Source: Dehalococcoidales bacterium
Lineage (GTDB): Bacteria > Chloroflexota > Dehalococcoidia > Dehalococcoidales > RBG-16-60-22
DNA length: 15,788 bases
NCBI GenBank assembly: GCA_030628245.1
Contig: DAOVRI010000011.1
Location: 1 to 15,788, forward strand
Reading direction: 5' to 3'
Numbering within the stretch: position 1 is the stretch's first letter; the number at the start of each line of letters is the position of its first letter. Below the pieces are notes generated by a model. That model had not been told where the DNA came from. It saw only the letters and a list, made by a program, of their open reading frames with translations, and made no database searches. Below, one piece after another: positions 15,182-15,788 of the stretch. A program made the position numbers and the translations under genes.

Positions 15182-15788
15182 CCGCTCTCTTCTTCCTTCT
15201 TATCAGGTAAACAGCCAGGCCGGCGACCACCACAGCGATAATCACCCACAGGATGAAAAGGGGGAAACCATTGCCTCCGGACAAATTGGAAAGACGGAGG
15301 TTTATCATCTTGCCGCGAGGCAGGTTCTCTCCATGGAAATGGATGAAACGCTCTCCGGTATCGGTAATCACAGGCTCGGCCGGTGCTAACTCGGCGACGG
15401 CAACCTCGATATCCTCACCGGCTACCATAATTTCAAGATTGTCGGCGGGATAGTCGACCCTCAGAGGAATCGTCAATTCAGCAGCGTCCGGTTTCTCCAG
15501 CCGGTAAGAGTAGACAAGCTGCCTCTCACCCGGAGGAAACGGTACGAGATAAGTAATCGTGTTATCCCCCAGAAGCTCGTAATCTACGAACAGTTCCTGG
15601 GGAGCTCCAATCTCAAAGGCTCCTTCCGGCAGAGTGAAGACCAGTACACCGTCCGTTCCCACGTATGTCATATCGCCGTCATTAACCAGCCAGTAGACTT
15701 CGGTTAACTTGAGGCTTTCTTCTTCAACGGTTATTATGGTATGGGCCAGACCGATTCTTATGGCATGGTCGCTGTTAGTAACATCACA
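15168..15788 (-). CDS. Membrane-anchored extracytoplasmic protein upstream of ccmA (5' end off window)
   Basis: The frame is open to the right edge, giving 206 residues, so the protein starts outside the window; the ATG at 15671 is internal. What is visible is beta-rich (residues such as TYVGTDGVLVFTLPEGA, PFPPGERQLVYSYRLE and ERFIHFHGENLPRG). It ends in a single membrane helix (FPLFILWVIIAVVVAGLAVYLI) and a basic RRKKR tail, so the body faces outside and the C-terminus is cytoplasmic. I do not recognise a named family. It overlaps ccmA, so a role in cytochrome or haem maturation at the membrane is plausible by context only. Confidence 0.75.
   Translation of the reverse strand, partial: CDVTNSDHAIRIGLAHTIITVEEESLKLTEVYWLVNDGDMTYVGTDGVLVFTLPEGAFEIGAPQELFVDYELLGDNTITYLVPFPPGERQLVYSYRLEKPDAAELTIPLRVDYPADNLEIMVAGEDIEVAVAELAPAEPVITDTGERFIHFHGENLPRGKMINLRLSNLSGGNGFPLFILWVIIAVVVAGLAVYLIRRKKRAGGDE

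Noticed and set aside
1..15788. tRNA, rRNA, CRISPR array, insertion sequence or attachment site
   Set aside because: No cloverleaf, regular repeat-spacer array, transposase or flanking direct repeats were seen by eye on either strand.

Overview
The window is about 15.8 kb of densely packed, mid-GC bacterial DNA. It has clear Shine-Dalgarno sites, sigma70-type promoters, ATGA/GTGA start-stop overlaps and alternative GTG/TTG starts. The gene set (a UGSC-family selenoprotein, DUF169, a C_GCAxxG_C_C-type protein, a GntR regulator fused to a periplasmic-binding-like domain, and Ccm haem export genes) suggests a strict anaerobe. My best guess, from familiarity with these families only, is a Dehalococcoidia-like member of Chloroflexota. 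No marker gene in the window proves this.

Left part, 1-5762, minus strand. A GntR/PBP one-component regulator runs off the left edge. Upstream of it on the same strand lie two ABC half-transporters that form a heterodimeric exporter with one normal and one degenerate ATP site. These have their own promoter, whose -35 sits in a small inverted repeat. Next is a DUF169 protein with a TTG start, a strong ribosome site and its own promoter.

Middle, 5763-8723. A marR gene overlaps by 4 bp a large RND/MMPL-type permease, giving a regulator-efflux operon on the minus strand that ends in a rho-independent terminator. The marR promoter carries three copies of TTAGGT, likely the autoregulatory operator.

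Centre right, 8724-12200, plus strand. The most striking locus is an apparent UGA-recoded selenoprotein (8724-10499) with the diagnostic U-G-S-C motif, fused to a large C-terminal domain. A bacterial SECIS-like hairpin lies just after the UGA. It is followed by a 48-codon remnant of an FAD-dependent oxidoreductase, then a tandem two-domain methyltransferase whose catalytic motif is changed. After that comes a frameshifted and truncated NADPH-dependent FMN reductase with its promoter and ribosome site still in place. This stretch shows gene erosion around the selenoprotein/methyltransferase pair.

Right part, 12201-15788, minus strand. A C_GCAxxG_C_C-type redox protein has its own promoter. Upstream of it is a cytochrome c maturation cluster in the order partial membrane-anchored protein, ccmA, ccmB, ccmC, ccmD, where ccmD is a 45-residue gene. 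The apocytochrome ligation genes are not in the window. No tRNA, rRNA, CRISPR array or insertion sequence was seen. No gene-free stretch exceeds 300 bases except 11894-12200, which holds the FMN reductase pseudogene and its control region.
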